Shown here in pieces: positions 26,720 through 37,906 of a DNA stretch of 64,000 nt. The first letter of the stretch is position 1. The number at the start of each line of letters is the position of its first letter. The notes beneath the pieces were generated by a model. It was not told the DNA's origin and did not search any database. It saw nothing but the letters and a program-made list of their open reading frames with translations. The stretch comes from Mesorhizobium temperatum (GTDB lineage: Bacteria > Pseudomonadota > Alphaproteobacteria > Rhizobiales > Rhizobiaceae), in assembly GCF_002284575.1 (NCBI RefSeq), contig NZ_NPKJ01000068.1, forward strand, positions 124,001 to 188,000, read 5' to 3'. The position numbers and the translations under genes were made by a program.

Positions 26720-27124
26720 ATGACGCACTATGTCGGAATTCTTGACGGCGCAGATGATGTCTGGGGGGTGCGGGTGCCCGATCTTCCCGGATGTCACGGC
26801 GGTGGCGCAAGTCCCGAAGAGGCGATAGCCGATGCGACCTCCGCTATTCGCGAATGGGCCGAGGCACGGATGGCGAAGCACTTGCCCTTGCCCGGCTCGC
26901 GTACAGTAGCAGATCTGCTCCGACTGGGCGAAATCGATAGCGCTGCCGGCGAATCTGCTGTGATGATCCCCGCGCTGATCGATTCCAGACGGCCTGTCCG
27001 GGCCAATCTGTCGCTCGACGCAGCCCTTTTGGCGGCAATTGATGCCGAAGCGAGCCGACGCGGCCTCACGCGTTCCACTTTCATCGCCAGCGCCGCGCGG
27101 GAGAAGATCGAAGGTCACAGATAA
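26720..27124 (+). CDS. HicB-like antitoxin-type protein without an adjacent hicA
   Basis: The 134-residue protein has an N-terminal HicB-like RNase-H-fold domain (MTHYVGILDGADDVWGVRVPDLPGCHGGG, the VxxPDLPGC hallmark) and a C-terminal ribbon-helix-helix segment (LRANLSLDAALLAAIDAEA-type, then RRGLTRSTFIASAAREKI). HicB normally neutralises the toxin HicA encoded immediately upstream. No HicA-like ORF is visible in the 46-base gap before it or in the neighbours, so it is probably a solitary HicB acting as a DNA-binding protein. TAAGGAGGAATC supplies a strong ribosome binding site. It lies between the GNAT and VWA genes. Confidence 0.88.
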   Translation: MTHYVGILDGADDVWGVRVPDLPGCHGGGASPEEAIADATSAIREWAEARMAKHLPLPGSRTVADLLRLGEIDSAAGESAVMIPALIDSRRPVRANLSLDAALLAAIDAEASRRGLTRSTFIASAAREKIEGHR

Positions 27125-27134
27125 AAGTCGGACG

Positions 27135-28325
27135 ATGTTCATCCCCTTCTTCCTCGAACTGAAGGCTGCGCGGATTCCGGTCTCGCTCCGGGAGTATCTG
27201 TCGCTGCTGGAAGGGCTGGAGGCAGGGCTGGTCGACTATGACGTCGAGGGTTTTTACTATCTCGCCCGCTCAGCACTGGTGAAGGACGAGCGTCACATCG
27301 ACCGTTTCGACCAGGTCTTTTCGCACGTTTTCAAGGGCGTTGAAGCGCTGGCTGGCGAAAACCCGGTCGACGTCGAAAACATCCCGGAGGAATGGCTGCG
27401 GCGGCTTGCCGAAAAGCACCTGACCGATGAAGAGAAAAAGCTGGTCGAGGCCCTGGGCGGTTTCGAAAAGCTGATGGAAACGCTGAAAAAGCGGCTGGAG
27501 GAACAGAAGGGCCGCCACCAGGGCGGGTCGAAATGGATCGGCACCGGCGGCACCTCACCCTTCGGCGCCTATGGCTACAATCCCGAAGGCGTTCGCATCG
27601 GCCAGCACGAAAGCCGCAACCGCCGTGCGGTGAAAGTCTGGGACAAGCGCGAATTCAGGAATTTCGACGATGCCGTCGAGCTCGGCACCCGCAATATCAA
27701 GATCGCGCTGAAGCGCTTGCGCCGTTGGGTGCGCGAAGGCGCCGAGGAGGAGTTCGACCTGCCCGGCACAATTCACGCCACGGCCGAACATGGTTATCTC
27801 GACGTGCAGACACGGCCCGAGCGGCGCAATGCCGTGAAGCTGCTGATGTTCTTCGATGTCGGCGGCTCGATGGACGATCACATCAAAAGCGTCGAGGAGC
27901 TGTTTTCGGCCGCCCGCGCCGAATTCCGCCAGCTCGAATACTTCTACTTCCACAACTGCCTCTACGAGGGCGTGTGGAAGGACAATCGCCGCCGCCATGC
28001 GGAGGTAATCCCGACCTTCGACCTGCTCCACAAATACGGTCCGGACTACAAGGTGATCGTCGTCGGCGATGCCTCGATGAGCCCCTATGAGATCGCGCAT
28101 CCCGGCGGCTCGGTCGAGCACTGGAATCCGGAGGCCGGCGTGGTCTGGCTCGGCCGTCTGCTGCAGCAATGGCCGAGCGCGGTGTGGCTCAACCCGGAAA
28201 ATGAGAAACACTGGGGCTATACTCATTCGATCGCCATGATCCGCGATATCTTTGGCGGCCGCATGTTTCCGCTGACGCTCGCCGGGCTCGAAGCCGCGAC
28301 GAAGCAACTTTCAAGGAAGCACTGA
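27135..28325 (+). CDS. VWA-domain (CoxE-like) protein, partner of MoxR
   Basis: This 396-residue protein has an N-terminal helical region and a C-terminal von Willebrand factor A domain. The metal-ion-dependent adhesion site DVGGSMDDH lies near residues 241-249, and VIVVGDASMSPYEIA lies in a later loop. Members of the CoxE-like group pair with MoxR ATPases, as here, and the pair resembles RavA-ViaA in logic. The ATG at 27135 gives MFIPFFLELK, the usual start. The stop TGA is directly followed by the ATG of the MBL-fold gene, so those two genes are tightly coupled. Confidence 0.9.
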   Translation: MFIPFFLELKAARIPVSLREYLSLLEGLEAGLVDYDVEGFYYLARSALVKDERHIDRFDQVFSHVFKGVEALAGENPVDVENIPEEWLRRLAEKHLTDEEKKLVEALGGFEKLMETLKKRLEEQKGRHQGGSKWIGTGGTSPFGAYGYNPEGVRIGQHESRNRRAVKVWDKREFRNFDDAVELGTRNIKIALKRLRRWVREGAEEEFDLPGTIHATAEHGYLDVQTRPERRNAVKLLMFFDVGGSMDDHIKSVEELFSAARAEFRQLEYFYFHNCLYEGVWKDNRRRHAEVIPTFDLLHKYGPDYKVIVVGDASMSPYEIAHPGGSVEHWNPEAGVVWLGRLLQQWPSAVWLNPENEKHWGYTHSIAMIRDIFGGRMFPLTLAGLEAATKQLSRKH

Positions 28326-29147
28326 ATGGATTCACGCAAAACAGGACGGCCGACCTGTTTCCTCTGCCTGCAATGTGGCGTCCAGTTCGCGGCGGCAGCG
28401 ACGCCGCCGCAACATTGCCCGATCTGCGAGGACGAGCGGCAATATGTGCGCTGGGAGGGCCAGGCCTGGATCACGCCGGAAGAGCTCGCCGCCGGGCATC
28501 GGATCGTGATGAAGGACGATGCCGGCGTGCTCGCCTTCGGCATCGAGCCGCGCTTCGCCATCGGTCAGCGGGCGCTGCTGGCACAAACCCCGCACGGCAA
28601 TGTGCTGTGGGACTGCATCTCGATGGTCAGCGACGAGGCGGTGGCCGAAATCAACCGACGAGGCGGCCTCACCGCGATCGCCATTTCGCACTGCCATTAT
28701 TATTCGGCAATGGTCGAGTGGAGCGAGGCGTTTGGCGGCGTGCCGATCTATCTGCACGCCGATGACCGTCAGTGGATCATGCGGCCGCATCCGGCTGTTA
28801 TCAGTTGGGAGGGCGAGACGCGCGCCCTAAACCCCTCGCTGACACTTATCCGTTGCGGCGGTCACTTTGCCGGTGGCCAGGTGCTGCACTGGAAGCGCGA
28901 CGGCGGCGACGCCATCCTGGCCGGCGACATCTTGCAGGTGACCCCAACGCGCCGCCATGTCAGCTTCATGTACAGCTACCCGAACTACATCCCGCTCAAT
29001 ACGGCGAAAGTGCTCGGCATCGGGGCTGCGCTGGAGCCTTTCGCGTTCGACCATATCTACGGCGCATGGTGGAACCAGAACGTCCTCGGAGATGCAAAGA
29101 CGGCATTTGCAGGGTCGGTTGCGCGGTATCTCGCGGCGATCGCCTGA
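28326..29147 (+). CDS. MBL-fold hydrolase-like protein with N-terminal zinc-finger
   Basis: The 273-residue protein starts with a CLQC...CPIC zinc-ribbon-like segment (about residues 15-37). A metallo-beta-lactamase fold follows. The usual HxHxDH motif is degenerate (HCHYYSA), and GGHFAGGQVLHW and GDILQVTP are further MBL landmarks. Loss of the DH half of the motif makes a conventional two-metal site doubtful, so it may be catalytically inactive or use one metal. It starts directly after the VWA stop codon, indicating translational coupling and a shared function with the MoxR-VWA pair. Confidence 0.85.
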   Translation: MDSRKTGRPTCFLCLQCGVQFAAAATPPQHCPICEDERQYVRWEGQAWITPEELAAGHRIVMKDDAGVLAFGIEPRFAIGQRALLAQTPHGNVLWDCISMVSDEAVAEINRRGGLTAIAISHCHYYSAMVEWSEAFGGVPIYLHADDRQWIMRPHPAVISWEGETRALNPSLTLIRCGGHFAGGQVLHWKRDGGDAILAGDILQVTPTRRHVSFMYSYPNYIPLNTAKVLGIGAALEPFAFDHIYGAWWNQNVLGDAKTAFAGSVARYLAAIA

Positions 29148-29257
29148 GGAATTCTTCGCGGCAGCATCGGAAATACCGGCAAACGCCGTAACAAATGCCT
29201 ATTTTAGGCGAACTTGGGAAGACAACCCCAATAGCGGCATGAACTAAGAGGCAAAAA

Positions 29258-29662
29258 ATGGATAGTCACACCTACCCAGTCACCCGCACCGATGCCGAAT
29301 GGCGCGCCCGGCTGACGCCGGAGCAATATGCGGTGATGCGCAACCACGGCACCGAGCGGCCGGGCAGCTGCGCCCTGCTCCACGAGAAGCGCGCCGGCAC
29401 CTTTTCCTGCGTCGGCTGCGACCAGCCTTTGTTCGAATCCAAGCTGAAGTTCGAGAGCGGCACCGGCTGGCCGAGCTTCAACGACCCGGTGCCCGGTTCG
29501 GTCGAGACGACCGTCGACCGCAGCTTCGGCATGGTCCGCACCGAATGCCACTGCGCCCGCTGCGGCAGCCATCTCGGCCACGTCTTCGAGGATGGCCCGC
29601 CGCCGACCGGGCTGCGCTATTGCATCAACGGCGTCGCGCTGAAATTCGAGCCGGCCGCCTGA
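29258..29662 (+). CDS. msrB: Peptide-methionine (R)-S-oxide reductase
   Basis: This 134-residue enzyme reduces methionine-R-sulfoxide in proteins. It has the two CxxC zinc sites (CVGC near residue 51 and CARC near 95), the GTGWPSF block, and the catalytic RYCINGVAL near the C-terminus, with Cys as the nucleophile. The resolving residue is probably the vicinal Cys pattern typical of the form 1 enzymes. No signal peptide is seen, so the cytoplasm is likely. It stands alone in the same orientation as the MBL gene. Confidence 0.97.
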   Translation: MDSHTYPVTRTDAEWRARLTPEQYAVMRNHGTERPGSCALLHEKRAGTFSCVGCDQPLFESKLKFESGTGWPSFNDPVPGSVETTVDRSFGMVRTECHCARCGSHLGHVFEDGPPPTGLRYCINGVALKFEPAA

Positions 29663-29722
29663 CTGGAGTTCGACGTTGGCAAAGGACGGCTTCGGCCGGC
29701 CTTTGCCGGCAGCACCGTCCCG

Positions 29723-30067
29723 TCAGACCACCACCACCAGTATCAGCCACAGCACAGCCCCCAGCGTCATCAGCGAAGCCTTGATGCCGCCGGATTTCTC
29801 GGCGGTCCGCCACACCGCAAAAGTCAGAAAGAAATTATACGGCATCGGCGCGAAATGCACCGCCAGAACGAGAGCGAGCGGCAGCTTCAGCCCGAGCAGG
29901 ATCAGTGCCAGCACCGACAATGCGATATTGATCGCCGTCCCGACAAGGACAAGATCGCGCCAGAACAGCCGGTCAAGCGGGGCCGTGCCTTGCCAGCGCG
30001 ATCGGAAGAAACCCGCCCCACGGCCTGCCTTGCCGTCTTCGCCTTCGAAAGTCTCTGGCGCACTCAT
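29723..30067 (-). CDS. Small membrane protein of unknown function
   Basis: The 114-residue protein has a charged N-terminus (about 35 residues with Gly, Arg and acidic residues) and three hydrophobic segments (about 35-58, 62-83 and 94-114). It ends in a Leu/Ile/Val run. I do not recognise a family. A conserved-looking HFAPMPYNFFLT lies between helices 2 and 3. It converges on msrB and is divergent from arsC. Confidence 0.7.
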   Translation of the reverse strand: MSAPETFEGEDGKAGRGAGFFRSRWQGTAPLDRLFWRDLVLVGTAINIALSVLALILLGLKLPLALVLAVHFAPMPYNFFLTFAVWRTAEKSGGIKASLMTLGAVLWLILVVVV

Positions 30068-30284
30068 CGATGCGGCTTTCTCTCATTCGATAGCCGCAGA
30101 GATGTCCAAAGCAGCAAGCCTGTCAACGCAAGTCGATCATCGGCACGCAAGCGTCTGATTTGGAAGATTGTCATCAAACGGTCGTGAAACCTTTCTACGT
30201 CGCCCTTGTCGGCATCTCGGCAAAGACAACCTTGCCGGAATCTGCCGCCCCCATCATCCAGTCGCCTGCCAAGGAGGTCTTGAG

Positions 30285-30794
30285 ATGAGCGATAATGTCT
30301 ACAACGCGCTGTTTCTTTGCAACGCCAATTCGGCTCGATCCATCATGGCGGAAGCCATCCTCAATCGGATCGGTGCCGGCAAGTTCAAGGCCTTTTCCGC
30401 CGGTTCGCAGCCGAAGGGCGAGGTCAATCCCTACGCACTGCAGCTGCTCGAAAGCCTCAACTACGATACGAGCTTCGCCCGCTCGAAAGGCTGGGACGAG
30501 TTTGCCGAGCCCGAAGCGCCGGAAATGAATTTCATCTTCACGCTCTGCGACAGCACCGCAAACGAATCTTGTCCGATCTGGCCGGGTCATCCGATGACCG
30601 CGCTCTGGTCTATACCAGACCCAGCCAAGGCGGACGGCACCGAAGCCGAACTGCACCTTGCCTTTGCCGATGCGTATCGCATGCTCAACAACCGCATCTC
30701 GCTGTTCACCAATCTGCCGATGGATGCGCTCGACCATCTGGCGCTGCAACACCATCTCGATGCGATCGGCCGCGACACGGAGAAGCCGAACTAA
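30285..30794 (+). CDS. Low-molecular-weight phosphatase-like arsenate reductase
   Basis: The 169-residue protein has the CX5R P-loop CNANSARS (Cys12) at the N-terminus and a family-typical PDPAKADGTEAE near residue 108 that supplies the general-acid Asp. It resembles ArsC of the thioredoxin-coupled class, or a related low-molecular-weight phosphatase, and would reduce arsenate to arsenite. No ars operon genes are adjacent. The LCDSTANESCPIWP segment contains the Cys that would form the disulfide. AAGGAGG lies upstream. Confidence 0.88.
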   Translation: MSDNVYNALFLCNANSARSIMAEAILNRIGAGKFKAFSAGSQPKGEVNPYALQLLESLNYDTSFARSKGWDEFAEPEAPEMNFIFTLCDSTANESCPIWPGHPMTALWSIPDPAKADGTEAELHLAFADAYRMLNNRISLFTNLPMDALDHLALQHHLDAIGRDTEKPN

Positions 30795-30842
30795 TGCATG
30801 TCGCCCAAAAGTGCGCAGCGGTTTTGGGGTAACGACATGCAT
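30794..30842. repeat. ATGCATGTCG palindromic repeat, copy 1
   Basis: A 49-base element with ends ATGCATGTCG and CGACATGCAT. The inner arms CCCAAAAG and GGTTTTGGG complete a hairpin. It starts at the last base of the arsC stop codon. Nearly identical elements occur at 51488-51535 and 57976-58022. Confidence 0.9.
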
Positions 30843-30852
30843 AAAAACAAAA

Positions 30853-30896
30853 CTAAAGCGCGTCGCACGAATCCCTTCAGACGCGACGCGCTTTAG
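30853..30896. repeat. CTAAAGCGCGTCGC palindromic repeat
   Basis: Perfect 14-bp inverted arms CTAAAGCGCGTCGC and GCGACGCGCTTTAG flank a 16-base centre. It lies directly after the ATGCATGTCG repeat. Such units are frequent in rhizobial intergenic regions. It may act as the terminator for arsC. Confidence 0.85.
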
Positions 30897-30922
30897 GGTC
30901 AAGCCGCCGCAGGCAGGCGATT

Positions 30923-31378
30923 TCACGAACCGGTTTCGCCACCCTCGCCCAGAACCTCGGCAACGGCGCGCTCGAAGCGCGATGCTTCCGTCACCAGCCA
31001 GTCGGCCATGGCCGGCCAATTGTCCTCGGCAAAGCAGTTCACCCGCCACAACGAATTGATGCCGAGGCCCTCGCAACTCTGTTCCGGCCCGAGCTTCAAC
31101 CTGTCTTCGATCGCCGGCTGGAACGGCTTCAACCGCGACCAGGCTTCCGTGGCACCGAACTTCTCGTTGCGGCCGAAGAAGACGCCGACATGGTTCTGCG
31201 CCGGCGCGACATACATGGAAAGGACCAATGCGAAGTCGGGCAGCCCGCGCTGCCAGAACCAGGGTCCGCGCCGCGCCATCAGAGCCCTTTCTTCCGGATG
31301 CCGTTCCGCGAACAGCGTCCAGAAGCCCCGTTGGCGGAATTCAGAGGCGCGGCGGACGCCAAAGTCGAATTCGCTCAT
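30923..31378 (-). CDS. Conserved hypothetical protein, DUF4268-like
   Basis: The 151-residue soluble protein has a recurrent Trp/Phe pattern: FWTLFAERHPEE, WFWQRGLPDF, LSMYVAPAQNHVGVFFGRNEKF, and WPAMADWLVTEASRFE at the C-terminus. The last feature and the YVAPAQNHVGVFF strand resemble DUF4268 proteins, which include nuclease-linked domains, but I am not certain of the match. It lies next to gapR on the same strand. Confidence 0.6.
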   Translation of the reverse strand: MSEFDFGVRRASEFRQRGFWTLFAERHPEERALMARRGPWFWQRGLPDFALVLSMYVAPAQNHVGVFFGRNEKFGATEAWSRLKPFQPAIEDRLKLGPEQSCEGLGINSLWRVNCFAEDNWPAMADWLVTEASRFERAVAEVLGEGGETGS

Positions 31379-31429
31379 GGTTCGACCCGTTGAGGGCGCC
31401 GCAACCGGCGCCCAGGGCTGTTATCAGCC

Positions 31430-31690
31430 TTACACCATGCCGAGAGCGGCTTTGTAGAGGTCGAGGATGGTTTCCTCCTCTTGCCGCTCGGCCTGATCCT
31501 TCTTGCGCAGCCGGATGATCGACCGCATCGCCTTGGTGTCGAAGCCGGTGCCTTTGGCCTCGGCGAACACTTCCTTGATGTCGTCGGCGATCGTCTTCTT
31601 CTCTTCCTCGAGCCGCTCGATGCGTTCGATGAAGGCTCGCAGCTGGCCGGCGGCAACAGTCTGGCTGGTTTCGGTGATGTCGTCGGCCAT
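31430..31690 (-). CDS. gapR: GapR/DUF2312 nucleoid-associated protein
   Basis: The 86-residue protein aligns by eye along its whole length with Caulobacter GapR (QLRAFIERIERLEEEKKTIADDIKEVFAEAKGTGFD, then RLRKKDQAERQEEETILDLY). GapR forms a tetramer that encircles overtwisted AT-rich DNA ahead of replication forks and transcription and stimulates topoisomerases. GGAGAAAA lies upstream of the ATG. The long basic helix containing IRLRKKDQAERQ is the DNA-contacting part. GapR/DUF2312 is confined to alphaproteobacteria and supports the taxonomic assignment. Confidence 0.93.
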   Translation of the reverse strand: MADDITETSQTVAAGQLRAFIERIERLEEEKKTIADDIKEVFAEAKGTGFDTKAMRSIIRLRKKDQAERQEEETILDLYKAALGMV

Positions 31691-31850
31691 TTTTTCTCCG
31701 CGTCGTTTTCCATGCCGCGACTCAGGAACTGTCGCGGCGAATTTGCAGCGGTTCGATGCCCGACCGGGGGCGGCGGGTCAAGCTGTTATCGATGCGGCAT
31801 GAAGGGCTGCCGCCAGACGCAGACAACTCTGCCTGGGCAACATTTCTGTC

Positions 31851-35309
<3,459 letters not shown>

Positions 35310-35502
35310 GGACAAGGCTCCGGACGCTGACGGGAAGGGAACTGGCGCCATGATTAACGCGAAAATGCTGCAGTGCAAACAAAATCGCGAGAAGATTAAA
35401 CCGATTTAAATCGATTCCCAACGTTGAAGCGCTTCGCCGCTGATCCAGCGTGCGCCGGGCACTGTCGAACCGGCTTTCGGAAAGGATCGTGCTTCACACG
35501 AA

Positions 35503-35531
35503 AAATGCCCGGCGCAGAGCGCCGGGCATTT
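35503..35531 (-). terminator. Terminator between livK and pyc
   Basis: Perfect 13-bp arms AAATGCCCGGCGC and GCGCCGGGCATTT around AGA, followed on the minus strand by a run of T. It ends the liv transcript before pyc and makes pyc transcriptionally separate. Confidence 0.93.
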
Positions 35532-35554
35532 CCAGATTTAAGACTTTTGCCGGC

Positions 35555-36673
35555 TTATTGCTCGACGTAGGTGTACTTGCCGTCGTCACCCTTCTTCCAG
35601 GTGTACATGACGTAATCCGGACGGGTGATGTCGCCTTTCGCATCATAGCCGATCTCGCCGATCGCGGTCTTCCAGGGGCCGGCCGACTTGATGGTCTCGG
35701 CTACCTTCTGAGCGTCATCGGCTGAACCGGTCTTGGTGATGGCGGCCGCGACGATTTCCATCGCCGCGTAGGAGTAGAGGGTATAGGCCTCAGGCTCGAA
35801 GCCGGCCGCGCGGAACTTCTCGACGAGTTCCTTGGCGTTCGGATTCTTGCGCGGATCCGGAGCGAACGTCATCAGCGTGCCATCGACGGCGTCGCCGGCG
35901 ATCGAGGCCAGTTCGTTGGACACGATGCCGTCGCCGGACATGAAGGTTGCCTTGAGGCCCTGGTCGGCGAGCTGGCGCATGATCAGGCCGGCCTCGGTGT
36001 GCAGGCCGCCATAGTAGACGACGGAGACGCCCGCGTCCTTCATCTTGGCGATGAGGGCCGAGAAATCCTTGTCGCCGACATTGATGCCTTCATACATGGC
36101 CTCGGTCACGCCATTGGCTGCAAGCGCCTTCTTGGTTTCGTCGGCGAGGCCTTGGCCATAAGGCGTCTTGTCATGGATGACAGCGATCTTGGCATCCTTG
36201 AAGTTCGCGGCGAGATAGTCGCCAGCAACCTTGCCCTGCTGATCGTCGCGTCCGCAGGTGCGGAAGGTGTTCCACATGCCGCGTTCGGTGAACTTCGGAT
36301 TGGTCGCAGCCGGGGTGATCTCGAGGATACCGTTCTCGGCGTAGACTTCCGATGCCGGGATCGAAACGCCCGAGTTGAAGTGGCCGACCACGTACTTGAC
36401 GCCGTCAGCGACGAACTTGTTGGCGACCGAGATGCCCTGCTTCGGATCGGAGACGTCGTCGCCGACCGTGAGCTTGACCTGCTCGCCGTTGATGCCGCCG
36501 GCCGCATTGATGTCGGCGACAGCCTGTTCGGCGCCCTTTTGCAGTTGCGCGCCGAAGGCGGCGTTCGGACCGGTGATCGGACCGGCAACGCCGACCAGGA
36601 TGTCAGCCCACGCGCTTCCGCTGAACGCGACAAGCGCGGTCAGGGCGACGGCGGACAAAAGTGATTTCTTCAT
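35555..36673 (-). CDS. livK: Branched-chain amino acid ABC transporter, periplasmic binding protein
   Basis: The 372-residue protein has a signal peptide (KKSLLSAVALTALVAFSGSAWA) and the Leu/Ile/Val-binding fold (GPITGPNAAFGAQLQKGAEQAVADINAAGG, then GHFNSGVSIPASEVYAENGI). It would capture branched-chain amino acids or related ligands in the periplasm and deliver them to LivHM. It is the last gene of the liv cluster, after a small membrane protein and livF, with a 139-base gap before it, so it may have its own promoter to raise its stoichiometry. A strong terminator follows. Confidence 0.93.
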   Translation of the reverse strand: MKKSLLSAVALTALVAFSGSAWADILVGVAGPITGPNAAFGAQLQKGAEQAVADINAAGGINGEQVKLTVGDDVSDPKQGISVANKFVADGVKYVVGHFNSGVSIPASEVYAENGILEITPAATNPKFTERGMWNTFRTCGRDDQQGKVAGDYLAANFKDAKIAVIHDKTPYGQGLADETKKALAANGVTEAMYEGINVGDKDFSALIAKMKDAGVSVVYYGGLHTEAGLIMRQLADQGLKATFMSGDGIVSNELASIAGDAVDGTLMTFAPDPRKNPNAKELVEKFRAAGFEPEAYTLYSYAAMEIVAAAITKTGSADDAQKVAETIKSAGPWKTAIGEIGYDAKGDITRPDYVMYTWKKGDDGKYTYVEQ

Positions 36674-36812
36674 GTAAGACGCTCCCATTTACCGAGCGGG
36701 CGTGGATGATGCTTTCATGCGATGCCCGCTCTTACTCGCAGAAAGCGTACTTTGCCGATTTTCAGGCACTTGTCACGCCGATTCATCATCGAAACGGCGT
36801 TAATCATGAACG

Positions 36813-37160
36813 TCAACCTTTCGGTTTCCAGCTCAAGAGAGAAGCTCTTTCGTAGAGCCAATTATACTGCGTCACCATCTGGTTGGTGCGCGTGTATTGA
36901 TAGCCGATGAAGCCCAGGATTATCAGCACGATGGTGTCGACGATGTAGTAATGCAGCGAGAACATTGTGCCGCCGAACAGCGCATGATGGATGAACCTGA
37001 TCCCGATGCCGAGGCCGAGCATGTAAAGGAACAATTGGACGAAGCTGCGCCATGTCTGGGCGCAGGCCTTGCCCGTCATCCACGCCGCCCAGCCGCCGAG
37101 CAGGCAGGTGACGAAAAAGAACTGCCAGATCGAGGGTTCCTCGTAGAGAATGCCCTGCAT
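36813..37160 (-). CDS. Liv-operon small membrane protein (DUF6867-like)
   Basis: The 115-residue protein has three hydrophobic segments and recurring motifs (WQFFFVTCLLGGWAAWMTGKACAQTWR, then RFIHHALFGGTMFSLHYYIVD). This protein regularly accompanies livF in rhizobial branched-chain amino acid operons, which suggests an accessory role, but its function is unknown. It is downstream of livF and upstream of livK on the minus strand, with 17 bases between it and livF. Confidence 0.8.
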   Translation of the reverse strand: MQGILYEEPSIWQFFFVTCLLGGWAAWMTGKACAQTWRSFVQLFLYMLGLGIGIRFIHHALFGGTMFSLHYYIVDTIVLIILGFIGYQYTRTNQMVTQYNWLYERASLLSWKPKG

Positions 37161-37177
37161 GATGAAGTCTCCCGTGC

Positions 37178-37906
37178 TCAGTGATGGCCGCCTTCGAGAT
37201 AGGCGGCGCGCACTTCCGGATCGGCGAGCAGTTCCTTGCCAGTGCCGCTCATCGTCACGTTGCCGTTGACCATGACATAGCCGCGATTGGCGAGCCTCAG
37301 CGCGCCGAAAGCGTTCTGCTCGACCAGGAACACGGTCAGCCCCTGCGTGCGGTTCAGTTCGCGGATGGCGTCGAAGATCTGCTTGACGATCAGCGGCGCC
37401 AGGCCCAGCGAAGGCTCGTCGAGCAGAAGCAGCTTCGGCCGCGCCATCAGTGCGCGTCCGATCGACAGCATCTGCTGCTCGCCGCCCGACAGCGTGCCGC
37501 CGCGCTGGGCGATGCGCTCCTTGAGGCGCGGGAACAGCGTGAACACCTTCTCGACGTCCTCGTCATAGTGCTGGAGGTTGTCGAGGCTGGCGCCCATCTG
37601 CAGGTTTTCCATCACCGTCATGCGCGGGAAGATGCGCCGGCCCTCCGGCGATTGGGCGATGCGCATGCGCGCGATCTCGTGGGTCGGCATCTGGGTGATA
37701 TCGGTGCCGGCGAAGGTGATGGTGCCCGCCCGGGCGCGCGGAGCACCAAAGATGGTCATCATCAGCGTCGACTTGCCGGCGCCGTTGGCGCCGATCAGCG
37801 CGACGATCTCACCCTGCTTGACGGTAACGTCGACGCCGTTCAGCGCCCTGATATTGCCGTAGTAGGTCTGAACGCCCTTGATATCGAGCAGCGTTGTGCC
37901 GGCCAT
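37178..37906 (-). CDS. livF: Branched-chain amino acid ABC transporter ATPase LivF
   Basis: The 242-residue ATPase has Walker A GANGAGKST, Q-loop (SPEGRRIFPRMTV), signature LSGGEQQML and Walker B LLLLDEPSLGLAP. It drives uptake together with LivG. Its start codon overlaps the livG stop (TAATG), so the two are translationally coupled. Confidence 0.95.
   Translation of the reverse strand: MAGTTLLDIKGVQTYYGNIRALNGVDVTVKQGEIVALIGANGAGKSTLMMTIFGAPRARAGTITFAGTDITQMPTHEIARMRIAQSPEGRRIFPRMTVMENLQMGASLDNLQHYDEDVEKVFTLFPRLKERIAQRGGTLSGGEQQMLSIGRALMARPKLLLLDEPSLGLAPLIVKQIFDAIRELNRTQGLTVFLVEQNAFGALRLANRGYVMVNGNVTMSGTGKELLADPEVRAAYLEGGHH

Noticed and set aside
26674..27134. A hicA toxin gene beside HicB
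   Set aside because: The gap upstream of the HicB gene is only 46 bases, and the downstream frame is the VWA protein. No small basic HicA-like frame exists on either strand.
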